Shown: positions 1-7,159, counted from the stretch's first letter. The stretch is 27,494 nucleotides of DNA from Fodinibacter sp038330415 (GCA_038330415.1 JBBQNZ010000043.1:1-27494); one strand, 5' to 3'. Notes: a model not told the origin generated them from the letters alone. Program-made: numbers and translations.

Positions 1-243
1 GTCTACGACTGGGAGCAGACCCGGTCGCAAGGGCTGGTGATCGAGGTCGACCACCCGCTGCTCGGCACCATCGAGATTCCCGGCCCACCGATCCGCCTCG
101 ACGACAACGCGTACGCCGGCGGCCGCAGCGAGCACCTCCACCCCCCACTGCTGGGTGAGCACAACGAGAGCGTGCAGGCCTGGCTCGACGCGTTCGACGA
201 GCCCGACCAGCCACACGAACCCGACGAGCCGCACGCGTCCTGA
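1..243 (+). CDS. CaiB/BaiF family CoA-transferase, C-terminal end (partial)
   Basis: The first 80 codons are open from the window edge to a TGA at 241-243, and the gene's beginning lies outside the window. The tail reads DHPLLGTIEIPGPPIRL followed by PPLLGEHNESV. This matches the usual C-terminus of family III (CaiB/BaiF) CoA-transferases, where a 'HP..G.....G.P..L' stretch precedes 'P.LGEHT'. Such enzymes move CoA between acyl donors and carboxylic acids in the cytoplasm. The last residues (EPDQPHEPDEPHAS) are a low-complexity acidic Pro/His tail, which is not part of the catalytic fold. The substrate cannot be inferred from this fragment. A hairpin follows directly after the stop. Confidence 0.75.
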   Translation, partial: VYDWEQTRSQGLVIEVDHPLLGTIEIPGPPIRLDDNAYAGGRSEHLHPPLLGEHNESVQAWLDAFDEPDQPHEPDEPHAS

Positions 244-247
244 CCCG

Positions 248-307
248 TCGACATCCCACGACACGCTGATCGGCAAGCCCGGACATCAGCGCGTCGCGGG
301 ATCTCGA
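248..307 (+). terminator. Hairpin after the CoA-transferase gene
   Basis: Two 23-nt arms (248-270 and 285-307) are complementary at 20 of 23 positions around a 14-nt loop, starting 4 bases after the stop codon. There is no T-tract, as is common for GC-rich actinobacterial terminators. It could alternatively be a palindromic repeat element. Confidence 0.55.
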
Positions 308-465
308 CCTGTGGGGAGGTGTGGCGGGCGGGGCGGGCGGAGGGAGTTGCCGAACGGCATCCGACGCTTGGGCAGGTCCTGACAACGCCCGTGCCCGGCC
401 CGGCTCCTAAGGTCGAGACTGGGCACCGCGCCCGGCCGAACCAGTGACGAGGGAGGTGGTCCGCC

Positions 466-1401
466 ATGCGGATCCTGCTCGCCCTGGGCGGTAACGCGAT
501 GACCGGCCCTGACGGCAGCGCCACCCCGGCCGCCCAGATCGAGGCCGTCGGCGTCGCGATGCGCGCCGCCGCGCGGCTCGTCGCCGCCGGCCACGAGCTG
601 GTCATCACCCATGGCAACGGACCCCAGGTCGGCAACATTCTCGTCAAGAACGAGCTGGCGGCTTCCGTCGTGCCGCCCGTGCCGCTCGACTGGTGCGGCG
701 CGCAGACCCAGGGGACGCTCGGCTTCATCGTCCTTGACGCCCTTGACGACGCGCTCGCGGATGCCGGCCTGGTCCTGCCGGTGGCCGCCCTCGTCACCCG
801 CACCCTCGTCGACCAGGACGACCCCCATTTCACCTCCCCGAGCAAGCCGATCGGTCGCTACTTGCCGCGTGACCAGGCGCAGGCGCTCATCGAGCACGGC
901 CAGGTGTGGGAGGACCGCGGCGAGAAGGGGTGGCGGCGGGTCGTCGCGTCGCCCGAGCCGCTGGAGGTGCTCGACGTCGGCCCGGTGCGCGTTCTCCTCG
1001 AGGCGGGCCACGTCGTCGTCGCGGCCGGTGGCGGCGGCATCCCCGTGGTGCGCGAGCCCGACGGCCGTCTGCGCGGGGTCGAGGCCGTCATCGACAAGGA
1101 CCTCACCGCAGCCCTGCTCGCCCGCACCCTCGACGTCGACGTGCTGGTGATCGCCACCGACGTCGACCACGCGGCCGTCGACTGGGGCACCCCGCAGCAG
1201 CGCGAGCTCGGGCGGGTGACCCTCGCCGAAATGCACCGGTACGCCGCCGAAGGCCAGTTCGCGTCGGGGTCGATGGGCCCCAAGGTCGACGCCGCCACCC
1301 GGTTCGTCGGCGGTGGGGGCCCGCGCAGCGTCATCACGTCCCTGAGCCACATCACCGACGCCGTCGAGGGCAGCTTCGGCACCGTGATCGAACGAGAGTG
1401 A
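466..1401 (+). CDS. arcC: Carbamate kinase
   Basis: The 311-residue product has normal length for carbamate kinase, which makes ATP and carbamate from carbamoyl phosphate and ADP in the last step of arginine deiminase or oxamate/ureide catabolism. Family motifs run in order: LLALGGNAM at the N-terminus, THGNGPQVG near residue 46, DWCGAQTQGTLGF near 85, VVAAGGGGIPV near 187, GVEAVIDKDLTAALLA near 205, and FASGSMGPKVDAA near 265. The ATG at 466 follows a strong ribosome site (GAGGGAGG). No arginine deiminase or ornithine carbamoyltransferase is nearby. The broken DUF2877/DUF1116 genes about 3 kb downstream belong to the carbamoyltransferase that makes carbamoyl phosphate from carbamoylated oxamate, so this kinase may once have served that route. 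The assignment is firm; the pathway is inference. Confidence 0.95.
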   Translation: MRILLALGGNAMTGPDGSATPAAQIEAVGVAMRAAARLVAAGHELVITHGNGPQVGNILVKNELAASVVPPVPLDWCGAQTQGTLGFIVLDALDDALADAGLVLPVAALVTRTLVDQDDPHFTSPSKPIGRYLPRDQAQALIEHGQVWEDRGEKGWRRVVASPEPLEVLDVGPVRVLLEAGHVVVAAGGGGIPVVREPDGRLRGVEAVIDKDLTAALLARTLDVDVLVIATDVDHAAVDWGTPQQRELGRVTLAEMHRYAAEGQFASGSMGPKVDAATRFVGGGGPRSVITSLSHITDAVEGSFGTVIERE

Positions 1402-1623
1402 ACCTCTGAACCGCACCGAACGACAACCCAACCCGACAGGCCGAGTCGATCACCCGGCAGCCAGGAGACAACGCACCGTACCCGACTCGATACCGGTCGT
1501 TCAGCCCTGGCTCGCGCCGGTTCCTTTGGCACACCTTCGACCCTCTCCAGGAGGTCACCGGCCGATCGCCGCCTCTGGCCCGGATGCCGTGGGCGCCCGC
1601 CCCCGATCGGCGCCGCGCCACCG

Positions 1624-1629
1624 TAGCGT
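1624..1629 (+). promoter_or_regulatory. Putative -10 box for a leaderless start
   Basis: TAGCGT ends seven bases before the ATG at 1637 and fits the actinobacterial TANNNT -10 pattern placed so that transcription would begin at or beside the start codon. No Shine-Dalgarno sequence precedes this ATG. The same hexamer occupies nearly the same position before the ATG at 4382. Confidence 0.45.
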
Positions 1630-1636
1630 CGAGGCG

Positions 1637-2023
1637 ATGACGACCCAGCGCTTCCCGTTCGCCTTCGCCTCCGCCCACCGCATCGCGGCCCTGCCGTTCG
1701 GTGTGCTGCCCTCGACGACCTGGGTCGAGGTCGACCAGGCCCGGCTGCGCGCCCGCTTCGGGTTCTGGACCCTGGAGACACCTCGGGCGAACGTCAAGGA
1801 CGTGACGACGACCGGGAAGTACTCCTTCATCCGCACCGCCGGCCCGGCCCACCTGTCACTGGCGGACCACGGCGTCACCTTCGCGACCAACGGCGACCGG
1901 GGCGTGTGCGTCTGCTTCCACGAGCCGGTGCGGGTGCTTGACCCCACCGGGCGCCTGCGGCACCCGGGGGCCACGTTCACGGTGGCCGACCCCGACGCCC
2001 TGGTGGCGGCCCTCGCCGGGTGA
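1637..2023 (+). CDS. Conserved actinobacterial protein of unknown function
   Basis: The 128-residue soluble protein has no signal peptide or membrane segment. The composition suggests a beta-rich fold, with stretches such as TWVEVDQARLRARFGFW, THE-less ETPRANVKDV, and GPAHLSLADHGVTFATN. I recall uncharacterised actinobacterial proteins with the same 'RFGFW..ETP..N' and 'GPAHLSLADRG.TFATN..RGVC..F' pattern, so it looks like a genuine conserved family, but no function can be stated. The ATG at 1637 is preferred over upstream in-frame starts because the homology-like region begins just after it and because a -10-like TAGCGT lies seven bases upstream. It stands alone on the plus strand and converges with the membrane-protein gene ending at 2032. 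Confidence 0.75.
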   Translation: MTTQRFPFAFASAHRIAALPFGVLPSTTWVEVDQARLRARFGFWTLETPRANVKDVTTTGKYSFIRTAGPAHLSLADHGVTFATNGDRGVCVCFHEPVRVLDPTGRLRHPGATFTVADPDALVAALAG

Positions 2024-2031
2024 CGGTTCGG

Positions 2032-2562
2032 CTAGGAGCGGGCGGCGGCGCGCAACAGGAACGCGAAGACCGCCAGAACCGCGCCGCCCAGCCAACCGCC
2101 GAGTGCAGCCGGGGCAGGCACCCACACGAGCAGGAGGATGCCGGGCACGACCAGCGCCGCGGCGAGGTAGGCGAACGTCCGCATGCCGTAGAGGAAGACG
2201 AACGGCAGGTAGTGCGCACCGACGACCACCATGCTCGCGGGGAAGAAGAGCTCGCCGTGACCGGACAGCAACGCCACGACCACCACGAGGCCGATGGGCA
2301 CGGTGAAGGCGATCTGCATGGCCAGCGCCGACGTGGGGTGTCCGGGCGGCAGCGCTGCCGGGCGCCCCGTGAGCCTGATGACGAGCCGGGTGAGCGGGAA
2401 GATCAAGGTGCCACCGACGAAGAGCACGACGACCGCGCTCTCGGTCGACATCCACTGGGCCGCTGCTGCCGCGAAGAGCCAGATGACCGCGGAGACCAGC
2501 TGTCCGTGGAAGCCACCCGAATAGAGCCCTCGCACGTCGGCCTGGGCTTCGGCGATGGTCAT
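2032..2562 (-). CDS. Multi-pass membrane protein of unknown function (DUF7010-like)
   Basis: The 176-residue protein has five or six hydrophobic helices. Clear segments are LVSAVIWLFAAAAAQWM, AVVVLFVGGTLIFPL, MQIAFTVPIGLVVVVALL, a stretch around MVVVGAHYLPFVFLYGM, YLAAALVVPGILLLVWV, and GGWLGGAVLAVFAFLL. The N-terminus (AQADVRGLYSGGFHGQLVSAVIW) resembles uncharacterised membrane proteins annotated DUF7010, a tentative recollection. The ATG at 2562 has an excellent ribosome site (GAGGAGGGG). The gene lies 36 bases downstream of a small membrane-protein gene on the same strand, suggesting a two-gene operon. No transport or enzymatic role can be inferred. Confidence 0.7.
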   Translation of the reverse strand: MTIAEAQADVRGLYSGGFHGQLVSAVIWLFAAAAAQWMSTESAVVVLFVGGTLIFPLTRLVIRLTGRPAALPPGHPTSALAMQIAFTVPIGLVVVVALLSGHGELFFPASMVVVGAHYLPFVFLYGMRTFAYLAAALVVPGILLLVWVPAPAALGGWLGGAVLAVFAFLLRAAARS

Positions 2563-2598
2563 CGTGGCCCCTCCTCGTCCGGTTCTGCTGGCGCCTGG

Positions 2599-2811
2599 CT
2601 ACTTGCGCTTCGCGTCCTCGCTGGCACGGTGGTCGACCGTCGCTCCGAGACCGAGTCCCAGTGCGACCCCCACCCCCGGAAGGGTGAGCCACAACGCGTC
2701 GGTGGTGAAGGCGAAGAGCACCACCCCGATGGCGGCTCCGACGAAGATTCCGAGCAGCATGCCCAGCTGCGTCGGGGTCACATCATGGGCTGACGACCTG
2801 CGGCCGACCAT
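2599..2811 (-). CDS. Small membrane protein, two predicted helices
   Basis: The 70-residue protein starts with a short polar N-terminus. It contains two hydrophobic segments (QLGMLLGIFVGAAIGVVLFAF and LWLTLPGVGVALGLGLGATV) and ends in a charged tail (DHRASEDAKRK), as expected for a small hairpin-type membrane protein. The ATG at 2811 is preceded by GAGGAG ten bases upstream, which supports translation. It is the first gene of a probable two-gene unit with the larger membrane protein ending at 2032. I do not recognise a family. Confidence 0.65.
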   Translation of the reverse strand: MVGRRSSAHDVTPTQLGMLLGIFVGAAIGVVLFAFTTDALWLTLPGVGVALGLGLGATVDHRASEDAKRK

Positions 2812-2949
2812 GTCGACATCACTCCTCGGCCCTGCTGGTGGGCCTTGATACCTGCCAACGTACTCCCGGCTCCGCCGTGGTCCGGCGCCGGTCCGACCGT
2901 GCCGGACAGGGCCGGACAGGGCCTCGGTGTCGTGGCTCCGGGTGGCGGC

Positions 2950-4347
2950 TCAGATGCCGCGCATCTGCCGGATCCGCAGGGCAAGGGCCAGCGTGAGCCG
3001 CAGCTGCGGGTCGGAGGTGAAGGGGCCGAGCATCCGCTCGAGCTTGGCGATGCGGTAGCGCAGCGTGTTGTAGTGGAAGAACAGCTGCCGCGCGGTCTCG
3101 GCCACGTTGAGGTTGGTGTCGAGCAGCACCGACAGGGTGTTGCGCAGGTCGGCGTTCTCGGCGGAGTCGTCGGTGGCGAGGTCGCCGAGCGACTCCTCGA
3201 CGAAGCGGTGCAGGTCGGCGCCGTCGGGGATGAGCGCGAGCAGCCGGTAGATGCCGAGCCCGTCGAAGTGGGTCAGGGCCGACTCCCCGTTCATCTGGCG
3301 CCCGACGTGCACCGCCTTGAGTGCCTCGTCGTAGGCGGCTGGGAGGTCGGCGGCGGAGGTGATCGGCCGCGACACCCCGGTCGAGAAGCTGCGCCGCCCT
3401 CCGCCACCGTCGCCGCGCACCACCTTGGCGATCTCACCGACGGTGCGCAGCACGGCATCCGGGTCGGTGTCGGCACCCACCGGCAGCAGGGCGACGATCT
3501 CCTGGCTGAAGCCGGCGACCGGCACGCTGGTGTCGCGGGCCCGCACCGCCTGAACCCAAGCCCGCACGAATCGCTCCTGTAGAGAACGCACTTCGTCGGG
3601 GGAGCGGGTGGTCTCCTCGTCGTTCTCGTCAGTCTCAGCGACCACCACGACCATCGGACGGGCGAGGTCCCAGCCCAGGGATGCCGCGTGCGAGACCGCG
3701 TCTGCCGCCTCACCCGCGCGGCCGGCGAGCGCATCACGGAGGAACTCGGCACGGTACTTGCCCTCGACCGCGGCGACGGCCTGCTCCTTGGTGATGGCCA
3801 GGGCCGCGACCGTGGCGGCCCGCTCGAGCAGGTGCACGTCGGCGGCGGTCAGGGGCCGCTCGGGGGAGAAGGCGCCGAGCAGGCCGTGGTCGGAGGAGCC
3901 GGCGACGATCTTGACGAAGGCCCGGTTGCCGCCGGGCGAGCCGGGGTTCCGAGGGCCGACCGGCTCGCTCTCGACGAGGAGGCGACCGGTGCGGTCGAAG
4001 CAGTCCAGGGCGCGGGTGCGCTCGACCTCGGCCTCCCCGCCGGCGATGACGAGGACGCGGCCGTCGGTGGTGGTCACCACGGCGGCACCCCCGAAGAAGC
4101 CCGCCACGGCGTCACCCAGCTCGGCGAGGGCCCCGCCGGCGAGCACGATGCGCACCAGCACGCGGTGCACCTCGTCCTCGCGCTCGAGCAGTGCCGCCTG
4201 CCGCTCGACGATCTGCTCCAGCGCCCGCACCCGCGCCCGTGGCTCGCCGGGAAGCGTGTCGAGGTCGACCGCGGAGCCGACGGCGGTGTCTGGGTTCGAT
4301 GGCAAGGTCTGTGCGTCCCCCGGTCGATCGTTGGCAACAATGACCAT
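2950..4347 (-). CDS. PucR family transcriptional regulator
   Basis: The 465-residue protein has the C-terminal PucR/CdaR architecture. A coiled segment (RVRALEQIVERQAALLERE) leads into a GAF-like sensory region near residues 55-190. A GGDEF-like CdaR middle region follows, and the last 60 residues form the PucR helix-turn-helix, with LLDTNLNVAETARQLFFHYN and NTLRYRIAKLERMLG as the hallmark. Such regulators commonly control purine, allantoin and amino-acid catabolism. The ATG at 4347 is chosen over the upstream in-frame ATG at 4434 because the longer form would overlap the divergent gene and adds only low-complexity residues. Only 34 bases separate it from the divergent DUF2877 remnant, so it was probably that operon's regulator. 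The regulator itself looks intact although its likely target operon is broken. Confidence 0.9.
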   Translation of the reverse strand: MVIVANDRPGDAQTLPSNPDTAVGSAVDLDTLPGEPRARVRALEQIVERQAALLEREDEVHRVLVRIVLAGGALAELGDAVAGFFGGAAVVTTTDGRVLVIAGGEAEVERTRALDCFDRTGRLLVESEPVGPRNPGSPGGNRAFVKIVAGSSDHGLLGAFSPERPLTAADVHLLERAATVAALAITKEQAVAAVEGKYRAEFLRDALAGRAGEAADAVSHAASLGWDLARPMVVVVAETDENDEETTRSPDEVRSLQERFVRAWVQAVRARDTSVPVAGFSQEIVALLPVGADTDPDAVLRTVGEIAKVVRGDGGGGRRSFSTGVSRPITSAADLPAAYDEALKAVHVGRQMNGESALTHFDGLGIYRLLALIPDGADLHRFVEESLGDLATDDSAENADLRNTLSVLLDTNLNVAETARQLFFHYNTLRYRIAKLERMLGPFTSDPQLRLTLALALRIRQMRGI

Positions 4348-4369
4348 CCGGTCACTGTAGACCCCTCGA

Positions 4370-4375
4370 TAGCGT
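4370..4375 (+). promoter_or_regulatory. Putative -10 box for the broken DUF2877 operon
   Basis: TAGCGT lies six bases before the ATG at 4382, again suggesting a leaderless transcript. It sits in the 34-base space between the divergent PucR and DUF2877 starts, so any PucR site would have to overlap this promoter. Confidence 0.4.
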
Positions 4376-4526
4376 CGCCCCATGCCTCCGGACCGCCCCG
4401 CGTCGCGACCCGCGCTACCCGCAGCGGTGTCCACCCTGGTCGCCGCGCTGGTGCACGGTGAGCCGGTCGACGCGACGGTGATGTCTCCCCACCGCCGTCC
4501 GCCTCGCCGTCCCGTCCGGCGCCCTC

Positions 4527-4606
4527 CCCCGACTTTGTAGGTCAGCGGCTGGGCAACACGCCGCCGCCGACCCCTCCCGCGCGGCTTCTGACCTACAGAG
4601 TCGGGG
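4527..4606. repeat. 80-bp palindromic element inside the DUF2877 remnant
   Basis: A 19-nt left arm (4527-4545, CCCCGACTTTGTAGGTCAG) and right arm (4588-4606) are complementary at 18 of 19 positions around a 42-nt GC-rich centre. It supplies the stop codon that ends the first DUF2877 reading frame. No transposase is present, so it resembles a mobile palindromic mini-element or a strong hairpin. Confidence 0.7.
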
Positions 4607-4725
4607 CTGGGGGGTGGCCCCGGGCGACCCGGTGCCGGTCGGTGCGGGGCGGCTGGCGCTGCCTGGCCTCGACATCGTGGCGGCCCGCACGTGGCGCCCC
4701 GCCCGCGTCCGCCGCACGCCTTCCC

Positions 4726-4782
4726 GCGGTGAGTGCGCGAGTGGTTGCCCGGAGAGCCTTTTCCGCACTCACGGCGAGGTGG
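4726..4782. repeat. Palindromic repeat, copy 1
   Basis: The 44-bp core 4729-4772 begins GTGAGTGCG and ends CGCACTCAC. With flanks it forms a 57-bp unit similar to the one at 4900-4956. The arms match perfectly over the outer nine bases and imperfectly inward. The unit is read through in frame as SRGEC..GC......FRTH.E. Confidence 0.7.
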
Positions 4783-4899
4783 ATGAAGTGGGTGATCTGT
4801 TGACGAGCGGTTCCGGCCCCGGCAGCGGGTGGCTGGCGGACGGCATCCGCGCCGTGGTCACCCGCCTCCGGTGCTCAGCCGGTCGCCAGGGCACTTCTC

Positions 4900-4956
4900 G
4901 CGGTGAGTGCGGAAATGGCTGTCAGGGCGACCACTTCCGCACTCACGACGAGATGG
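4900..4956. repeat. Palindromic repeat, copy 2
   Basis: The 44-bp core 4903-4946 begins GTGAGTGCGGAAATGG and ends CCACTTCCGCACTCAC, giving 15 of 16 pairs. It lies exactly 174 bp (58 codons) after copy 1, has the same core length, and is in the same reading frame. Confidence 0.75.
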
Positions 4957-5025
4957 GGGCGGCGGTGGCAGGGCTGGTCGGGCGGGGGGCTGGGTTGACG
5001 CCGTCCGGGGATGACGCGCTGGCGG

Positions 5026-5721
5026 CACAACCGCAACCGGGCCGGCTCGCTGATCCTGCTGCGCGAGCTGCTGCCCGGCATGATCATCGCCGACGCGTCG
5101 TCGGCCGACGTCGCCGAGGCGGTGCGCTTCTCGGGCGCCAACGAGCACTTCTTCCTCAACCTCGGGATGCCGGCCTGCAAGCTCGCCACCCGGGCCGCCG
5201 AGGACATCCCCGGCTCGACCGTGGTCACCGTGATGGCGCGCAACGGCACCGACTTCGGCATCCGCGTCTCCGGCACCGGCGACCAGTGGTTCACCGGCCC
5301 GGCCAACACCCCCGAGGGGCTCTTCCTCGGCGACTACGGCCCCGACGACGCCAACCCCGACATCGGCGACTCGGCGATCACCGAGACCGGCAGCATCGGC
5401 GGGTTCGCGATGGCGGCGGCCCCGGCGATCGTGCGGTTCGTCGGCGGCGACGTGCCGTTCGCGCTGCGGGCCACCCGCACGATGTACGAGGTGACCACCG
5501 GCGAGCACCCGGTCTACCAGGTGCCGGTCCTCGGCTTCCGGGGCACGCCCACGGGCATCGATGTCACCAAGGTGGTGCGCACCGGCATCCTGCCGCAGAT
5601 CAACACCGGCATGGCCGGGCGCGTCGCGGGCACCGGCCAGGTCGGCGCCGGCCTGGTCACGCCGCCGGAGCAGTGCTTCCCGGCGGCCCTGGCCGCCCTC
5701 GCCGCCGACGTCACCGACTGA
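5026..5721 (+). pseudogene. DUF1116 (AllG/YlbE-like) C-terminal fragment
   Basis: From about 5026 the frame reads NRAGSLILLRELLP, then FSGANEHFFLNLGMPACK, VTVMARNGTDFGIRVSGTGD, DIGDSAITETGSIGGFAMAA, VLGFRGTPTGIDVTKVVRTG, and INTGMAGRVAGTGQVGAGLV. This is the conserved C-terminal part of DUF1116 proteins, a subunit of the ureide-pathway oxamate carbamoyltransferase. Family members are over 400 residues long and only about 230 remain, so roughly the N-terminal half is gone. The fragment itself has no internal stop up to the TGA at 5719-5721. An ATG at 5011 in this frame could in principle start a 236-residue product, but its first residues come from the out-of-frame DUF2877 sequence. A single deletion removing the end of DUF2877, any fdrA gene and the start of DUF1116 explains the structure. 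Confidence 0.85.
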
Positions 5722-5745
5722 CCCGACCCCGGGCCCCCGTTCGAG

Positions 5746-5774
5746 TTGCCGACCCCACGGAGCGGGCCTACCGT
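5746..5774 (+). promoter_or_regulatory. Putative promoter of the GH6 cellulase gene
   Basis: A -35-like TTGCCG (5746-5751) and a -10-like TACCGT (5769-5774) are separated by exactly 17 bases. Initiation would fall around 5781, immediately before the CebR-type operator. Confidence 0.5.
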
Positions 5775-5785
5775 CGGGATCACGT

Positions 5786-5799
5786 TGGGAGCGCTCCCA
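5786..5799. promoter_or_regulatory. CebR/CelR-type operator
   Basis: TGGGAGCGCTCCCA is a perfect 14-bp palindrome, identical to the operator bound by the LacI-family repressors CebR (Streptomyces) and CelR (Thermobifida), which release DNA when cellobiose is present. It lies 34 bases before the cellulase ATG and just downstream of a candidate -10 box, a classic repressor position. Confidence 0.85.
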
Positions 5800-5833
5800 G
5801 CACCAGGACACCGTCGTTCCGGGAGGGGTTTCA

Positions 5834-7153
5834 ATGCCATCGACGACTCGACTGCTGGGGGTGGCCGCCGCCGGCGCCGCCCTCCTGCTCAGCCCACTGG
5901 CCACCTCGCCCGCCACGGCCACCGGTCAGGGCCATGGCCCGGGGCACGGCCATACCACCACCACCCAGACCACGGGCATCCCGGACGGCACGCGCTTCTA
6001 CGTGCCGCGACTGCCGCACGCCAAGGAGGCGCAGCGGCAGATCGCCCGGCTGCGCGCCACGGGGAACAGGCGCGACGCTGCCGATCTCTCGGCGATGATC
6101 GGCACGCCGCAAGCCGTGTGGCTCACCGGTGACACCCCGGCGCAGGTCGAGCGCGAGGCGCGGCAGGTGACCGCCCGGGCGGCGGCCAAGCACCAGATGC
6201 CGGTGCTGGTGGCCTACAACATCCCCCTCCGCGACTGTGCCCAGTACTCCGCCGGTGGCGCCACGAGCGTGGCCGAGTACGAGGCCTGGATCGACGCCGT
6301 GGCCGCCGGCATCGGCAGGCGAAGTGCCGTGGTGCTGCTCGAGCCGGACGGGCTGGGCATCATCCCCTGGTACACCACCATCAACGGCGACAAGGAGTGG
6401 TGCCAGCCGGCCGATGCCGACCCCGCCACGGCAGCCGGCGACCGGTTCGCGATGCTCAACCACGCCGTCGACGCGCTCGGTGCCAACCGCGGCACCCGCG
6501 TCTACCTCGACGGCACGCACAGCGCCTGGCTGGGCGTGGGCGACGCCGCCGACCGCCTGCACCGGGCCGGCGTCGAGCGGGCCGACGGGTTCTTCCTCAA
6601 CGTCTCGAACTACCGCACGACGGCGAGCTCGCTGAAGTACGGCGACTGGGTCTCGCAGTGCCTCTGGTTCGGCACCAACGCGGCCGAGGGCGGCTGGCGG
6701 CTGGGCCACTTCGAGTTCTGCGCCAGCCAGTACTACCCGTCCAGCGGTTACGACGACACCACGGCCAGCGACGCGTGGTACCTCGAGAACGTCACCAACG
6801 CGGCCGACCCACCCTCCGGGCCGGCCGACCTGACGCACTTCGTCGTCGACACCAGCCGCAACGGCCGGGGGCCGTGGACCCCACCGGCCGGCCTCTACCC
6901 CGACCCGCAGGACTGGTGCAACCCGCCCGGGCGCGGCCTCGGCATCCGGCCCACGACCGCCACCGGAGACCCGCTCGCCGACGCGTTCCTCTGGGTCAAG
7001 GTGCCGGGCGAGTCCGACGGGCAGTGTTCGCGCGGGCTCACCGACAATGGCGGCGTCGACCCCGAGTGGGGGGTCGTCGACCCGGCGGCCGGCGACTGGT
7101 TCCCCCAGCAGGCGCTCGAGCTCGCCCGCCTGGCCCGGCCACCGCTGCGATGA
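5834..7153 (+). CDS. Secreted GH6 cellulase (endoglucanase or cellobiohydrolase)
   Basis: The 439-residue protein begins with a Sec-type signal peptide (about residues 1-30, hydrophobic LLGVAAAGAALLLSPLA) and a short His/Gly/Thr linker. The rest is a glycoside hydrolase family 6 catalytic domain that cleaves beta-1,4-glucan outside the cell. The family signatures are YNIPLRDCAQYSAGG (residues 128-142, with Asp134 in the catalytic-acid loop) and LLEPDGLGI (168-176, with Asp172), followed by YLDGTHSAWL, FFLNVSNYRTT and VDTSRNGRGPW. There is no carbohydrate-binding module, unlike many GH6 enzymes. Whether it acts as endo- or exo-glucanase depends on loop lengths not judged here. The ATG at 5834 follows GGGAGGGG and is the only start giving the signal peptide. 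Regulation by cellobiose is indicated by the CebR-type operator upstream. Confidence 0.95.
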   Translation: MPSTTRLLGVAAAGAALLLSPLATSPATATGQGHGPGHGHTTTTQTTGIPDGTRFYVPRLPHAKEAQRQIARLRATGNRRDAADLSAMIGTPQAVWLTGDTPAQVEREARQVTARAAAKHQMPVLVAYNIPLRDCAQYSAGGATSVAEYEAWIDAVAAGIGRRSAVVLLEPDGLGIIPWYTTINGDKEWCQPADADPATAAGDRFAMLNHAVDALGANRGTRVYLDGTHSAWLGVGDAADRLHRAGVERADGFFLNVSNYRTTASSLKYGDWVSQCLWFGTNAAEGGWRLGHFEFCASQYYPSSGYDDTTASDAWYLENVTNAADPPSGPADLTHFVVDTSRNGRGPWTPPAGLYPDPQDWCNPPGRGLGIRPTTATGDPLADAFLWVKVPGESDGQCSRGLTDNGGVDPEWGVVDPAAGDWFPQQALELARLARPPLR

Positions 7154-7159
7154 CAAACG

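Larger units (their letters stand above)
4382..5027 (+). pseudogene. DUF2877 (AllH/YlbF-like) remnant
   Basis: An ATG at 4382 opens 52 codons (STLVAALVHGEPVDATVM) that end at a TAG at 4538-4540 inside a palindrome. A second frame, shifted by one base near 4490, then stays open and carries VAPGDPVPVGAGRLALPG and, near 4989-5024, AGLTPSGDDALA. The last string is the diagnostic motif of DUF2877 proteins (GLTPSxDDxL in E. coli YlbF/AllH), a subunit of the oxamate carbamoyltransferase made with FdrA/AllF and YlbE/AllG. Two 57-bp repeats and one 80-bp palindrome interrupt the remnant. About the last third of the family's length is missing because the sequence switches directly into DUF1116 coding sequence near 5026. 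The family call rests mainly on the motif, the position beside PucR and the DUF1116 neighbour. Confidence 0.7.

Noticed and set aside
286..1431. 381-codon minus-strand frame opposite carbamate kinase
   Set aside because: The plus strand carries all carbamate kinase motifs with a ribosome site; the antisense frame has none.
4726..4956. CRISPR-like array
   Set aside because: There are only two repeats, each palindromic over most of its length, with a 117-base interval inside a coding remnant and no cas genes.
4614..6098. A single 494-residue protein across the DUF2877 remnant, DUF1116 region and cellulase start
   Set aside because: After about 5027 this frame is a shadow of DUF1116 and then of the cellulase. 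Its Arg/His/Gly-rich translation has no domain. Only the part up to 5027 is meaningful.
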